Shown here one piece after another: positions 53,341 to 63,922 of a stretch of DNA of 64,000 bases. The stretch spans positions 3,348,001 through 3,412,000 of the forward strand of contig NZ_CP107945.1 of the NCBI RefSeq assembly GCF_036057275.1, read 5' to 3'. Below the pieces are notes generated by a model, which was given only the letters and a program-made list of their open reading frames with translations, did not search any database and was not told the origin of the DNA. Origin of the DNA: Streptomyces sp. NBC_00390 (lineage in GTDB: Bacteria > Actinomycetota > Actinomycetes > Streptomycetales > Streptomycetaceae). The first letter of the stretch is position 1. Every line of letters starts with the position of its first letter. A program made the translations under genes and the position numbers.

Positions 53341-56001
53341 TCAATCCTTGGGGCTGAACGTGGCGAACGCCGTCTTGCGCAGTGTCTCGCACTCGGTGCT
53401 GCGCCACTCGCTCGCCTTGCAGGTGACCATGATCGAGTAGCCGTGCTTGGCGTCGACCTTGAATCCGCGGTTGAGGATCCTGACGCGCTCGCCGTTCTCG
53501 TTGCGCTCGAACTGCCAGTCGGCGACGGTCGGATAGCCGTTGTAGTCGACCGTGTTGATACCGAGGTGCTTGTAGCCGTTGCTGGTCGCACTCACCCCGG
53601 CAACCGCTGCCGCCCAGGCGGCGGCCGCATCGTCCCTGGGGCTGGCGTTGTAGTCGACCTGGACGCGCGGGTATCCGCCGCCCGCACTGAACTTGCCGCC
53701 GGAGTTCTGGCCCGCGATGCCGGTGAGCTTGAAGTCCTTGGGCATGGCCATCGTGAAGTGGAACCGGTCGTTGGAGACCATCACATAACCGTCCGGCAGT
53801 GCGTCCCCGTCCTTCGGCTCGTCGCCCTGGCCGTCGCCGGACGGCTGCCCGCCGCTCGCGTTGCCGGACGTGTCGGCGCCCGGGTCGCCCTTTCCGCCGT
53901 CCTCGCCGTCGTCCTTGGTCTGGTCCTGGCCCTTGGTGGTGCCGGAACCCGTGTCCTTGCCCTCCCCACCCGCACTGGCGCCGGCCGAAGTGGTCTTGTC
54001 ACCCTTGGGCTTGCCCTTGCCGGTCTTGTCGTCGCCCCCGCCGAAGGCGAAGACGAGGACGGTGGACAGAACGGCGAGTGCGGCCACGACCGCGATGATC
54101 ACCAGCGTGCGGCGCGGCACGACATCGGTGAGCGGTGCCCGCTCCGGAACGGGCCGCGGTGCGGGCTGTTCCGGGGCACGCTTCGGCTTCGGCGCGGCTT
54201 CCGCCTTGGCCGCCGCTGCGGCGTTGCGCACGGAACGCAGCGCACCCCGCAGCCGGTCCGCCGCCGGGTCCTTGGGCTTGGCGTCGGATGCCACCGGCGG
54301 TGTCGGGGGCAGCGGGGGCAGGGGGGTGACCCGGGTGGCGTCGGGCTCCGGGTCGGCCGACCGCTCCGGCGCCTCGGGGGCGTGCAGCACCATGGTCAGC
54401 AGCGCCCGTGCGCCTGCGTCGTCGAGTCGTTGGTCGGGGTCCTTGGCGAGCAGGCCGTAGATGACCTCCTCCAAGGGGCCCGCGTTCTTCGGCGGGTCGA
54501 GCGGCTCGGTCATCACGGCGGTCAGCGTCGCGATGGCCGATCCCTTGTCGTACGGCGGGCAGCCCTCGACGCTCGCGTACAGCAGTCCGCCCAGCGACCA
54601 CAGGTCGGCGGCGGGGCCGGGCTTGTGACCGCGGGCGCGCTCGGGCGAGATGTACGAGGGAGCGCCGACGAGCATGCCGGTGGAGGTGATCGACGGATCG
54701 CCCTCGACCTGTGCGATGCCGAAGTCGGTCAGCACGACCCGGCCGTCCTCGGCGATCAGGACGTTGGACGGCTTCACGTCGCGGTGCAGGATGCCCTCGC
54801 GGTGCGCGGAACGCAGCACGTCGAGGATGGCGAGACCGACCTCGGCGGCGCGGCGCGGGGTGAGGGTGCCGTCCTCGCGGATGGCTTCGGCGAGGGACTT
54901 GCCCTCGACGAGCTCCATCACGATCCACGGACGGTCGTCCTCGTCGACGACGTCGAACACCGTCACCGCGCTGTTGTTGCGGATCCGGGCGATCGCCTTG
55001 GCCTCGCGGAGGGTACGCGTGATCAGACGGCGCTTCTCGTCCTCGTCGATGCTGTTGGGGAACCGCAGCTCCTTGACCGCGACGGTCCGTCCGAGGGTCT
55101 CGTCCACGGCCCGCCAGACGGTCCCCATACCGCCGCGCCCGAGAACCCCGCCCAGCCGGTACCGTCCGGCGAGCAACCGCCCGCCGACGGTGCCCGCGCC
55201 CTTGGCGCTTCGGTCGGCACTGCCGGTGGCTGCGGCGGAGCCCGCGCCCTTGGCAGCTGCGTTCCGAGTGTCCTTCACGCCCTCGGCCGACGCCGCCGAA
55301 CCGCTGGACCTGGCACCCTTCACGCCCCCGCCCGACGCGCCGCCCCGCCCTGCGGACGCACCATCAGCACCGGCCTTGACCGCTGGACCGTCGGCATCGG
55401 CATCGGCCACCGGGCTGCTGCCCGCATCCCTCTCAGAGCCAGCACCCGCCGGCGCCACACCCCGCCCTGCGGGCGCGCCATCCGCACCGGCAGCCCCGGA
55501 GCCGACTCCTGTCGCACCCTCGGCCACAGCAGCACGATCCGCACCGGCCGCACCGGCCGCCTTCGGGGCCACGCCCGCCGCACCGTGGGCTCCCGCCTCG
55601 GGCGACGCCTGCCCGGCCTGCGCGGGTGAGTCCGAATCGGCCAATTCCTGCCCGCCCGGCGAGTCCTTCGCGCCTGCGTCCCGGGAGCCGGACGTGCCTG
55701 CCGAGTCCGGTGCGACATCCGCGGTCCCGGCATCCGCGGACCCGGGGTCGGCCGATGCGCCCCGGTCCGGCACCGCGTCACCACACTCACCCGCCGCGTC
55801 GCCCGCGCCCGCGGATTCCGTGTCGGCGACCTGTTCCGGATCGGCGGATCGGTCCTGGGACGTGTCCCCCGAGGGCTCGCCGGAGGTCGTGCCGGACGCC
55901 CTGACGGGCTCCACCCCCGCAACCTCCTGGGACTTCCGGGACTCGCGCGGCTCCTCGGCCGTGTCCCGCTGGGGCTCCCGCGACTGCTCAGCCTCCGACA
56001 T
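53341..56001 (-). CDS. Membrane Ser/Thr protein kinase 4
   Basis: The 886-residue kinase has about 275 disordered residues rich in Ala, Gly, Asp, Ser and Pro. An intact kinase domain (about 280-545) follows: LGRGGMGTV, VAVKE, HRDVKPSNVLI and DFGIAQVEG. A linker, one membrane helix (about 630-650), an acidic Gly/Asp/Lys spacer, and an extracellular domain (RFHFTMAMPKDF) complete it. It is the most upstream kinase in the bank. ATG at 56001 has GAGGGG upstream. The N-terminal extension may be a platform for partners or phosphorylation. Confidence 0.92.
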   Translation of the reverse strand: MSEAEQSREPQRDTAEEPRESRKSQEVAGVEPVRASGTTSGEPSGDTSQDRSADPEQVADTESAGAGDAAGECGDAVPDRGASADPGSADAGTADVAPDSAGTSGSRDAGAKDSPGGQELADSDSPAQAGQASPEAGAHGAAGVAPKAAGAAGADRAAVAEGATGVGSGAAGADGAPAGRGVAPAGAGSERDAGSSPVADADADGPAVKAGADGASAGRGGASGGGVKGARSSGSAASAEGVKDTRNAAAKGAGSAAATGSADRSAKGAGTVGGRLLAGRYRLGGVLGRGGMGTVWRAVDETLGRTVAVKELRFPNSIDEDEKRRLITRTLREAKAIARIRNNSAVTVFDVVDEDDRPWIVMELVEGKSLAEAIREDGTLTPRRAAEVGLAILDVLRSAHREGILHRDVKPSNVLIAEDGRVVLTDFGIAQVEGDPSITSTGMLVGAPSYISPERARGHKPGPAADLWSLGGLLYASVEGCPPYDKGSAIATLTAVMTEPLDPPKNAGPLEEVIYGLLAKDPDQRLDDAGARALLTMVLHAPEAPERSADPEPDATRVTPLPPLPPTPPVASDAKPKDPAADRLRGALRSVRNAAAAAKAEAAPKPKRAPEQPAPRPVPERAPLTDVVPRRTLVIIAVVAALAVLSTVLVFAFGGGDDKTGKGKPKGDKTTSAGASAGGEGKDTGSGTTKGQDQTKDDGEDGGKGDPGADTSGNASGGQPSGDGQGDEPKDGDALPDGYVMVSNDRFHFTMAMPKDFKLTGIAGQNSGGKFSAGGGYPRVQVDYNASPRDDAAAAWAAAVAGVSATSNGYKHLGINTVDYNGYPTVADWQFERNENGERVRILNRGFKVDAKHGYSIMVTCKASEWRSTECETLRKTAFATFSPKD

Positions 56002-56246
56002 GCGTCCCCTCTGCGATCCCTGATCTTCGCCCGCGCCCGCCGCTTCCCGCGCGATGCGGTAACCCGCCCTGGCAGAGCCCCCATTGTCCCTTACTCCGGG
56101 ACCGGTATTGATCCCGGGTCCGCCGTCCGCCGGGACTCGCCCGGCAGCGGCCGGGTGACGGCCACGTCCGGTCCACCCCTGCGCTGGTCGCGGGAGGGGC
56201 CACCCCGCACCGGTCAGCTCCCCAACTCCCTTGCCATGTGGCTGAA

Positions 56247-56277
56247 TTCCGTCGCATCAGGGTCAGGGCCGACGGAA
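56247..56277 (-). terminator. Hairpin downstream of glpD
   Basis: TTCCGTCG (56247-56254) pairs with CGACGGAA (56270-56277) around a 15-base loop. It starts 27 bases past the glpD stop. Most of the 302-base gap 56002-56303 otherwise holds the kinase 4 promoter region, in which I see nothing definite. Confidence 0.6.
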
Positions 56278-56303
56278 CCCGGGCCGGGCAGGGGCACCTC
56301 AGC

Positions 56304-58010
56304 TCAGATCGGGATGATGTCCGGCGCTCCCAGGCGTGCCGCGTCCGCGGTCAGGTCGTCCGGCTGGCGCTGCGACTCCCGCTCGGCCTCCACCCTCTTC
56401 TCGTAGTGCTGCACTTCCTTCTCGACATGCTCCTTGTCCCACCCCAGCACCGGTGCCATCAGCTCCGCGCACTCACGCGCGCACCTCGTCCCCCGGTCGA
56501 ACGTCTCGATCGAGATCCTGGTACGCCGGGTCAGGACGTCGTCCAGGTGCCGGGCGCCTTCGTGCGAGGCCGCGTAGACGATCTCGGCACGCAGATAGTC
56601 GTCCGCGCCCCCCAGCGGCTCGCCCAGACTCGGATCCTCGGCTATGAGCGCGAGCAGCTCCTCGCTGAGGGAGCCGTAGCGGTTCAACAGATGCTCCACC
56701 CGCACCACATGAAGCCCCGTCCGCGCGGCTGTCCTCGCCCGCGCGTTCCACAGGGCGCGGTAGCCCTCTGCGCCGAGCAGCGGGATGTCCTCGGTGACAC
56801 ACCCGGCCACCCGCTGGTCGAGCGCGTGGACGGCCGCGTCCACCGCGTCCTTGGCCATCACCCGGTACGTCGTGTACTTGCCGCCCGCGACGACCACGAG
56901 CCCCGGCACCGGGTGCGCCACCGTGTGCTCCCGCGACAATTTGCTGGTCGCGTCCGACTCGCCGGCGAGCAGCGGCCGCAGTCCCGCGTACACACCCTCC
57001 ACATCGTCCCTGGTGAGCGGCACGGCCAGCACCGAATTGACGTGCTCCAGCAGATAGTCGATGTCGGCGCTGGACGCTGCCGGATGCGCCTTGTCCAGAT
57101 CCCAGTCCGTGTCCGTCGTGCCCACGATCCAGTGCCGCCCCCACGGGATGACGAACAGCACGGACTTCTCGGTGCGCAGGATCAGCCCGGTCGTGGAGTG
57201 GATCCGGTCCTTGGGAACCACCAGGTGAATGCCCTTGGAGGCGCGCACATGGAACTGGCCCCGTTCCCCGATCAGCGCTTGCGTGTCGTCCGTCCACACG
57301 CCCGTGGCGTTGACGATCTGGTGGGCCCGGATCTCGTACTCCCCGCCGGCCTCGACGTCCTGCACCCGGGCCCCGACGACCCGCTCACCCTCCCGCAGAA
57401 AGCCGATCACCCTGGCCCGGCTGGCGACTTGGGCCCCGTAGCTCGCGGCGGTGCGCACCAGGGTGGCCACATAGCGGGCGTCGTCCATCTGTGCGTCGTA
57501 GTACTGCAACGCTCCCACCAGGGAGTCCTTCTTCAGCGCCGGCGCGACCCGCAGCGCGGCCTTCCGTGAGAGGTGGCGGTGGACCGGCAGCCCTCGCCCA
57601 TGGCCCGAGGACACCGACATCGCGTCGTACAGCGCGACACCCGATCCGGCGTACAGCCGCTCCCAGCCCTTGCGCTGGAGGGGGTAGAGGAAGGGGACGG
57701 GCTTCACCAGATGCGGGGCGAGCCGCTCCAGCAGCAGACCGCGCTCCTTCAGTGCCTCCCGGACCAGCGCGAAATCGAGCATCTCCAGATAGCGCAGCCC
57801 GCCGTGGATCAGCTTGCTCGACCTGCTCGACGTGCCGGACGCCCAGTCGCGCGCCTCGACGAGCCCGGTCGACAGCCCGCGTGTCGCGGCGTCCAGCGCA
57901 GTCCCGGCGCCGACGACGCCCGCGCCCACGACCAGCACGTCCAGTTCACGCTCGGCCATCCCGGCGAGCGCCTCGACGCGCTGCGCGGGTCCCAGTGTCG
58001 CTGTCCTCAC
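56304..58010 (-). CDS. glpD: Glycerol-3-phosphate dehydrogenase (FAD-dependent)
   Basis: The 568-residue membrane-associated flavoenzyme oxidises glycerol-3-phosphate to DHAP, passing electrons to quinone. It shows FAD motif VVGAGVVGAG (about 27-36), SSRSSKLIHGGLRYLE, and GGKYTTYRVMAKDAVDAA, with the usual C-terminal DAO_C domain. GTG at 58010 has GGGAGG five bases upstream. It is divergent from the nucleotide-sugar dehydrogenase gene. No glpK or glpF is adjacent, so this is probably one of several glycerol-use loci. Confidence 0.95.
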   Translation of the reverse strand: MRTATLGPAQRVEALAGMAERELDVLVVGAGVVGAGTALDAATRGLSTGLVEARDWASGTSSRSSKLIHGGLRYLEMLDFALVREALKERGLLLERLAPHLVKPVPFLYPLQRKGWERLYAGSGVALYDAMSVSSGHGRGLPVHRHLSRKAALRVAPALKKDSLVGALQYYDAQMDDARYVATLVRTAASYGAQVASRARVIGFLREGERVVGARVQDVEAGGEYEIRAHQIVNATGVWTDDTQALIGERGQFHVRASKGIHLVVPKDRIHSTTGLILRTEKSVLFVIPWGRHWIVGTTDTDWDLDKAHPAASSADIDYLLEHVNSVLAVPLTRDDVEGVYAGLRPLLAGESDATSKLSREHTVAHPVPGLVVVAGGKYTTYRVMAKDAVDAAVHALDQRVAGCVTEDIPLLGAEGYRALWNARARTAARTGLHVVRVEHLLNRYGSLSEELLALIAEDPSLGEPLGGADDYLRAEIVYAASHEGARHLDDVLTRRTRISIETFDRGTRCARECAELMAPVLGWDKEHVEKEVQHYEKRVEAERESQRQPDDLTADAARLGAPDIIPI

Positions 58011-58242
58011 TGCTGCCTCCCGTCGCCCCCGTGTGGTCCCTGCTGTGGTCGGGCTCACACCATCGATTCTGTCCGCACTCCGCAACTTCAGCCACCGCCT
58101 GTGGATAACACTCGGCCGACCACGAGCACACAATCCGGCATATCGGTCATATTTACGCCTAGTCTGACATTGCGCTTGCTCGTTCTGCCCACAGGGCTTG
58201 CGCTCACTGCCCCCTCCGGTTAAGGGAAGGACGGCCACTTCC

Positions 58243-59484
58243 ATGCCCGCAGATCTCGCCGTCGTCGGACTCGGCCACCTCGGTCTGCCTCTCGCCCAGG
58301 CAGCCGTCGGCGCCGGCATCGAAACCGTCGGCTACGACCTCGATCCACGCCGGCTTGCCGACCCGGCGGGCGGCGTCACCCCCGCCGACGTCCGCCGGAT
58401 GCTGTCCGCCGGCTTCCGGACCGCCACCGATCCGGCCGAGCTCGGCCGCGTACGCACGGCAGTCATCTGCGCGCCCACCCCCCTGTCCGCCGACGGGACC
58501 CTGGACCTCAGCGCGGTCGCCGACGCCGCCCACACCCTTGCGGCGCGGCTGCGCCCGCACACCACCGTCCTGCTCGAATCGGCCGTCCAGCCGGGCACGA
58601 CGGAGGGCTTCCTCCGCCCGCTGCTCGAGCAGGGGTCGGGCCTGCGCGCCGGCCGCGACTTCCATCTGGCGTATTCCCCCAGTCGGGTGGACCCCGGCAG
58701 CCGTTCCCACGGCTACGCCAACACCCCCAAGGTGATCGGCGGTCTCACTCCGGCCTGCACAGAATCGGCCGCCGCCTTCTACGGCCGCCTCACCGACAAG
58801 GTGGTCCGCGCCCGTGGCCCGCGCGAGGCGGAGACCGTCAAGGTCCTCGAAACGAACTTCCGGCACGTCAACATCGCCCTGGTCAACGAGATGGCGGTGC
58901 TCTGCCACGACCTCGGTGTGGACCTGTGGGACGTCATCCGCTGCGCCGAGACCAAGCCGTTCGGTTTCCAGGCCTTTCGCCCGGGCCCGGGCGTCGGCGG
59001 CCACGACGTCCCCCTCGACCCCGGTTTCCTCCCGCACACCGGCGGAGCCCCCGGCCGCCCCCTGCGCTTGGTCGGTCTCGCCCGGGAGATCAACACCCGG
59101 ATGCCGCAGTACGTGATCCAGCGCTGCGCCACCCTCCTCAACGAGCACGGCAAATCGGCGCGCGGGGCCCGCGTGCTGCTCCTCGGCATCACGTACAAGC
59201 CGGACCTCGCCGACCTGGAGGCCTCCCCCGCCTACGAGATCGCCCGCCGTCTGATGAATCTCGGCGCCGCAGTCAGCTACCACGACCCCTACGTCCCCCA
59301 CTGGCGCGTGGGCGAACTTCCGGTCCCCCGGGCAGACTCGCTCTACGAGGCGGCGGCCGGGGCCGACCTGACGGTCCTGCTCCAGCACCACCGCACGTAC
59401 GACCTCCAAGGACTCGCCGTCAAGGCCCAGTTGCTGCTGGACACCCGGGGGGCCACCCCGGTCGGCGCGGCGCACCGCCTTTGA
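58243..59484 (+). CDS. Nucleotide-sugar dehydrogenase-like protein lacking the catalytic Cys
   Basis: The 413-residue protein follows the UDP-Glc/UDP-ManNAc dehydrogenase fold: Rossmann VVGLGHLGLPLA (7-18), APTP, ESAVQPGTTE, a conserved Lys200 with Asn205 (ETVKVLETNFRHVNIALVNE), and a C-terminal GITYKPDLADLEASPAYEI domain. The active-site motif PGxGGHC reads PGVGGHD (Asp255). The DNA reads GGC GGC CAC GAC with no frameshift. Without the Cys the second oxidation step cannot work in the usual way. It may act as an oxidoreductase that stops at the aldehyde, or be non-catalytic. It is isolated from other sugar genes. Confidence 0.85.
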   Translation: MPADLAVVGLGHLGLPLAQAAVGAGIETVGYDLDPRRLADPAGGVTPADVRRMLSAGFRTATDPAELGRVRTAVICAPTPLSADGTLDLSAVADAAHTLAARLRPHTTVLLESAVQPGTTEGFLRPLLEQGSGLRAGRDFHLAYSPSRVDPGSRSHGYANTPKVIGGLTPACTESAAAFYGRLTDKVVRARGPREAETVKVLETNFRHVNIALVNEMAVLCHDLGVDLWDVIRCAETKPFGFQAFRPGPGVGGHDVPLDPGFLPHTGGAPGRPLRLVGLAREINTRMPQYVIQRCATLLNEHGKSARGARVLLLGITYKPDLADLEASPAYEIARRLMNLGAAVSYHDPYVPHWRVGELPVPRADSLYEAAAGADLTVLLQHHRTYDLQGLAVKAQLLLDTRGATPVGAAHRL

Positions 59485-59654
59485 GCGCTCTCGGCCGAGT
59501 TGACGCCGTACCAGGCGCAGCAACGCGACAAGGCGCGCCGGCGCAAAGGCACAACCGGATAACCAAGTGCCCCATTGTCGCTGCGGGCTGCTAATGTCCG
59601 TCCGCCGCGTCGCACAGTCGTACGACGTGCCTTGATCCCAGGGGGACATCCGAC

Positions 59655-60140
59655 ATGAGCCAGCCCGTTCCGCCGCCGTCCGGCAACCCGTTCGCCGGAG
59701 GCGACCAGTTCGCCCCGGCTCCGCCTCCGGCGCCCGTCCGCAACAACGTCGGCCTGGGCCTGCTCGTCGCGTTCGTCGCCGCGCTGGTCGCCGCCGGTGC
59801 GTACGGCGCCATCGGCGGAGCCATCGAGAAGGAAATCGGCTACGCCGCTGTCGGCGTCGGCTTCCTCATCGGCTTCGCCGCCGCCAAGGCCGGTGGCCGT
59901 AACCCGGTACTGCCCGTCGTCAGCGCGGTGCTCGCCATCGGTGCGGTGTACCTGGGCCAGCTGATCGCCATCGCGATGATCTTCGCCGATGGCACCGGTG
60001 CCTCCTTCAGCGAGGTGTTCTTCGACGAGTTCAGCCTGCTGACGGAGGTCTGGAAGAAGGCGGCCGACGGCATGACCTATGTCTTCCTCGGCATCGCCGC
60101 GATCACCGCGTTCGCCGGTGCCAAGAAGGCCGACGCCTGA
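59655..60140 (+). CDS. Small membrane protein with Pro-rich N-terminus
   Basis: The 161-residue protein has a 28-residue Pro/Gln/Asn start, then four hydrophobic helices (about 33-55, 62-78, 84-106 and 138-156) with a short acidic loop. ATG has a GGGGG site upstream. It follows the dehydrogenase gene after 170 bases and converges with guaB3. No family is recognised. Confidence 0.75.
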   Translation: MSQPVPPPSGNPFAGGDQFAPAPPPAPVRNNVGLGLLVAFVAALVAAGAYGAIGGAIEKEIGYAAVGVGFLIGFAAAKAGGRNPVLPVVSAVLAIGAVYLGQLIAIAMIFADGTGASFSEVFFDEFSLLTEVWKKAADGMTYVFLGIAAITAFAGAKKADA

Positions 60141-60154
60141 TCGTCGCACCACAG

Positions 60155-60195
60155 CGCGTGGGGCCCGGCACCTTGAAGGTGCCGGGCCCCACGCG
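60155..60195. terminator. Strong bidirectional terminator before guaB3
   Basis: CGCGTGGGGCCCGGCACC (60155-60172) pairs with its exact complement (60178-60195), 18 bp with a 5-base loop. It lies between convergent genes. Confidence 0.92.
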
Positions 60196-60211
60196 TACGT
60201 ACGAAGAGCGG

Positions 60212-61336
60212 TCAGCGCTTGTGCTGCGAGTCCGCCACCGTCACCTCGACACGCTGGAACTCCTTGAGTTCGCTGTAACCCGTCGTCGCCATCGCCCGGC
60301 GCAGCGCCCCGAAGAAGTTCATCGACCCGTCAGGGCTGTGCGAGGGCCCGGTCAGGATCTCCTCCGTGGTGCCGACGATGCCCAGGTCCACGAGCTTGCC
60401 TCGCGGCACATCCTCGTGGACGGCCTCCATGCCCCAGTGGTGCCCCTTGCCGGGCGCGTCCGTGGCGCGCGCCAGCGGGGATCCGATCATCACCGCGTCG
60501 GCGCCGCACGCGATCGCCTTCGGCAGGTCGCCGGACCAGCCCACGCCGCCGTCCGCGATGACGTGGACGTACCGGCCGCCGGACTCGTCCATGTAGTCGC
60601 GGCGGGCCGCGGCCACATCGGCGACGGCGGTCGCCATCGGCACCTGGATGCCCAGTACGTTACGCGTGGTGTGCGCGGCGCCGCCGCCGAAGCCGACCAG
60701 GACGCCCGCCGCGCCGGTGCGCATCAGGTGCAGGGCGGCGGTGTAGGTGGCGCAGCCGCCGACGATGACCGGGACGTCGAGTTCGTAGATGAACTGCTTG
60801 AGGTTCAGCGGTTCGGCGGCACCGGAGACGTGCTCGGCGGAGACGGTCGTGCCGCGGATGACGAAGAGGTCCACGCCCGCGTCGACGACGGTCTTCGAGA
60901 ACTGCGCGGTGCGCTGCGGCGAGAGCGCGGCGGCCGTGACGACACCGGAGTCGCGCACCTCCTTCAGACGCTGCCCGATCAGCTCCTCCTTGATCGGGGC
61001 GGCGTAGATCTCCTGCAGACGACGGGTGGCGGTCTCCGTCGGCAGGTCGGCGATTTCGTCGAGCAGCGGCTGCGGGTCCTCGTAGCGGGTCCACAGCCCC
61101 TCGAGGTTCAGTACGCCCAGACCGCCGAGCTCACCGATGCGGATCGCGGTCTGCGGGGAGACCACGGAGTCCATCGGGGCCGCCAGGAACGGCAGCTCGA
61201 AGCGGTAGGCGTCGATCTGCCAGGCGATCGAGACCTCCTTCGGGTCCCGCGTGCGCCGGCTCGGTACGACGGCGATGTCATCGAACGCGTACGCCCGGCG
61301 GCCGCGCTTGCCGCGCCCGATCTCGATCTCAGTCAC
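60212..61336 (-). CDS. guaB3: GuaB3-family IMP dehydrogenase-related protein
   Basis: The 374-residue TIM-barrel protein is of the IMPDH/GMPR family without CBS domains. It retains DDIAVVPSRR, MDSVV and DGG in the phosphate-binding region. At the active-site loop it reads GGGAAHTTR where IMPDH has GPGSICTTR, so His222 stands at the position of the catalytic Cys. It is downstream of guaB on the same strand but separated by a terminator hairpin. GuaB3 in cyanobacteria has been assigned GMP-reductase activity (from memory); the role here is uncertain. Confidence 0.88.
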   Translation of the reverse strand: MTEIEIGRGKRGRRAYAFDDIAVVPSRRTRDPKEVSIAWQIDAYRFELPFLAAPMDSVVSPQTAIRIGELGGLGVLNLEGLWTRYEDPQPLLDEIADLPTETATRRLQEIYAAPIKEELIGQRLKEVRDSGVVTAAALSPQRTAQFSKTVVDAGVDLFVIRGTTVSAEHVSGAAEPLNLKQFIYELDVPVIVGGCATYTAALHLMRTGAAGVLVGFGGGAAHTTRNVLGIQVPMATAVADVAAARRDYMDESGGRYVHVIADGGVGWSGDLPKAIACGADAVMIGSPLARATDAPGKGHHWGMEAVHEDVPRGKLVDLGIVGTTEEILTGPSHSPDGSMNFFGALRRAMATTGYSELKEFQRVEVTVADSQHKR

Positions 61337-61384
61337 GTTGTGTGGCCTTTCCCTCTACGTCTGCGCCTACCAGTATCCCCGACA

Positions 61385-61435
61385 CACACGTCAGGGGCGG
61401 TCCCGGTGAGCCGGAACCGCCCCTGCGGACGTGTG
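61385..61435 (-). terminator. Terminator between guaB and guaB3
   Basis: The outer stem CACACGTC/GACGTGTG and inner stem CAGGGGCGGT/ACCGCCCCTG form a long hairpin ending three bases from the guaB stop. It separates guaB from guaB3. Confidence 0.8.
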
Positions 61436-61437
61436 CG

Positions 61438-63064
<1,627 letters not shown>

Positions 63065-63078
63065 GACCGACCTGCGGT

Positions 63079-63756
63079 TCACTGCTCGGCGAGCGCCCGC
63101 AGTCTGCTGAGCGCGCGGTGCTGCGCCACCCGGACAGCGCCCGGCGACATCCCGAGCATCTGGCCGGTCTCCTCGGCGGTCAGGCCCACCGCGACCCGCA
63201 GCACCAGCAGCTCCCGCTGATTTTCCGGCAGATTGGCGAGGAGCTTCTTGGCCCACTCCGCGTCGTCGCTGAGCAGCGCGCGCTCCTCGGGGCCGAGCGA
63301 GTCGTCCGGCCGCTCGGGCATCTCGTCGGACGGCACGGCCGTCGAGCCCGGATGCCGCATGGCGGCACGCTGCAGATCGGCGACCTTGTGGGAGGCGATG
63401 GCGAAGACGAACGCCTCGAACGGCCGCCCGGTGTCCTTGTAGCGCGGCAGCGCCATCAGCACCGCGACGCAGACCTCCTGTGCGAGGTCCTCCACGAAGT
63501 GGCGCGCGTCGCCGGGCAGCCGGTTGAGCCGCGAGCGGCAGAAACGCAGCGCGAGCGGGTGCACATGCGCGAGCAGGTCGTGCGTGGCCTGCTCGTCGCC
63601 GTCGACGGCACGGTGCACCAGCGCACCGATGGCCCCCTGGGCGGTCGCCGCCTCGTCGTCACGCATCGGTCCATGGTGCCTTGGCGGCTGCTGGTCCGTC
63701 GCACTGCGTCCGTACTTGTGCACCGAAGCGTTATGAGTTGGCACGCCAGAAGTCAT
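63079..63756 (-). CDS. shbA: ECF sigma factor of the ShbA type
   Basis: The 225-residue protein has sigma region 2 (about 60-130; [18 protein letters not shown]) and region 4 (about 170-223; [20 protein letters not shown]) and no extra domains. By sequence and its place between guaB and bldM I assign it to ShbA, which in Streptomyces drives transcription of the principal sigma gene hrdB. ATG at 63756 has GGAGGGGAGGG upstream; another ATG at 63666 would remove 30 poorly conserved residues and is possible. No anti-sigma factor is adjacent. Confidence 0.82.
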   Translation of the reverse strand: MTSGVPTHNASVHKYGRSATDQQPPRHHGPMRDDEAATAQGAIGALVHRAVDGDEQATHDLLAHVHPLALRFCRSRLNRLPGDARHFVEDLAQEVCVAVLMALPRYKDTGRPFEAFVFAIASHKVADLQRAAMRHPGSTAVPSDEMPERPDDSLGPEERALLSDDAEWAKKLLANLPENQRELLVLRVAVGLTAEETGQMLGMSPGAVRVAQHRALSRLRALAEQ

Positions 63757-63859
63757 CTCGTGCGCCCTCCCCTCCCGCTCGACCGACACGTCCCCGAGGA
63801 ACTCCACATCTCAAGCATGCGGCATCGCGCGGGAAACGGATGCCCTCGAGCATGCGTCA

Positions 63860-63885
63860 CCCCGCCCGCATACGAACGGGCGGGG
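63860..63885. terminator. Hairpin between bldM and shbA
   Basis: CCCCGCCCG (63860-63868) pairs with CGGGCGGGG (63877-63885) around an 8-base loop. It begins 38 bases past the bldM-like stop. Confidence 0.75.
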
Positions 63886-63922
63886 TTTGCCGTACCCCAG
63901 GGGCAGCCCACTCCTCCGGGAC

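Noticed and set aside
58130..58205. A GlpR-type operator upstream of glpD
   Set aside because: The AT-rich patch and GAACGAGCAAGCGCAA-like sequence are suggestive, but I could not match a firm consensus.
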